Source: Oegoconia quadripuncta | Taxonomy: Eukaryota > Arthropoda > Insecta > Lepidoptera > Autostichidae | NCBI GenBank assembly: GCA_949316235.1 | Contig: OX438748.1 | Location: forward strand, 248,001-312,000 | Direction: 5' to 3' | DNA length: 64,000 nt | In this document: positions 63,916-64,000 of the stretch, in pieces | Numbering within the stretch: position 1 is the stretch's first letter | How the letters are laid out: every line of letters begins with the position of its first letter | The notes under the pieces: model-generated | Seen by the model: only the letters and a program-made list of their open reading frames with translations | Told to the model about the DNA's origin: nothing | Databases searched by the model: none | Program-made: the position numbers and the translations under genes

Positions 63916-64000
63916 TTTTTTTTTATGCACAACTGGTTGCTACCTGACCTCAATCACACCTGATGTTAAGTGAAGATGAGATCGAAGGTGGAAGCGTACT
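63916..64000 (-). mobile_element. SINE-A, cut by window end (A25)
   Basis: Reversed, the tail AGTACGCTTCCACCTTCGAT, CACTTAACATCAGGTGTG and an A-run are present. The rest lies beyond the window. Confidence 0.9.

Overview
This window looks like non-coding nuclear DNA from a lepidopteran (butterfly or moth). The evidence is AT-rich sequence crowded with tRNA-derived SINEs, decayed LINE 3' ends, Helitron-like elements and short inverted-repeat DNA elements of kinds typical of Lepidoptera. One copy also carries insect-type TTAGG telomere-like repeats. I found no host protein-coding gene, no free-standing tRNA or rRNA gene, no CRISPR array and no operon-like gene layout. The longest open frames are artefacts of microsatellites or shadows of SINEs. 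Species cannot be fixed from the sequence alone.

The family names used here are my own labels. SINE-A is about 300 bp, with a tRNA-like head (GCCTCCGTGGCTCAATG, B box GGTTCGATCCC) and a tail CATCAGGTGTGATTGAGGTC followed by an A-run; about 25 copies or pieces. SINE-C has head GACGACCTGTTTGGTGTAG. SINE-D has head GACGACCGATTGGTGTAG and resembles the Metulj-type SINEs of butterflies. SINE-F has head GGTGGCTCAGCGGTTAAGAC. MITE-B has ends TTAGGTC...GACCTAA flanked by TA. IR-E is an element with 66-bp terminal inverted repeats. LINE-H is a LINE whose ORF2 ends in a GYYKISDYL-type motif and whose 3' tail is a TTTGAT or TTTCA microsatellite. LINE-K, LINE-L, LINE-M and LINE-N are other LINE C-terminal relics. 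LINE-Q is a LINE 3' end. Hel-I is a Helitron-like element ending in CTAGT. J, G, P and R2x are further dispersed elements.

Layout: 1-3400 is mostly unique. 3.4-4.5 kb holds LINE relics and SINE-F. 7.07-7.56 kb is a hidden, decayed 28-bp tandem repeat. 8.8-16.4 kb holds LINE-H relics, SINEs, a foldback hairpin and a Helitron-like piece. 17.2-18.7 kb is a dense SINE/inverted-repeat cluster. 20-31 kb is the most heavily layered part, with six or more insertions into earlier insertions. 31-40 kb alternates unique sequence with SINE-A copies and ends in a 229-bp hexanucleotide array. 41-48 kb has a LINE reverse transcriptase relic, a decayed 33-bp tandem repeat and a CTCA array. 49-57 kb is SINE- and LINE-rich with a 320-bp two-phase pentanucleotide array. 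57-64 kb repeats the theme and includes a pair of SINE-A copies sharing 3' flank sequence.

Unique islands (about 1-3.3, 5.6-7.0, 33.0-34.7, 47.7-48.7, 55.3-55.8, 57.8-58.3 and 63.4-63.8 kb) mix GC-rich stretches with AATTAA-type cores. They are the best candidates for cis-regulatory DNA of a neighbouring gene, or for intron sequence, but this is inference. The main value of the window is its nested-insertion stratigraphy and several undescribed-looking repeats, not a gene system.
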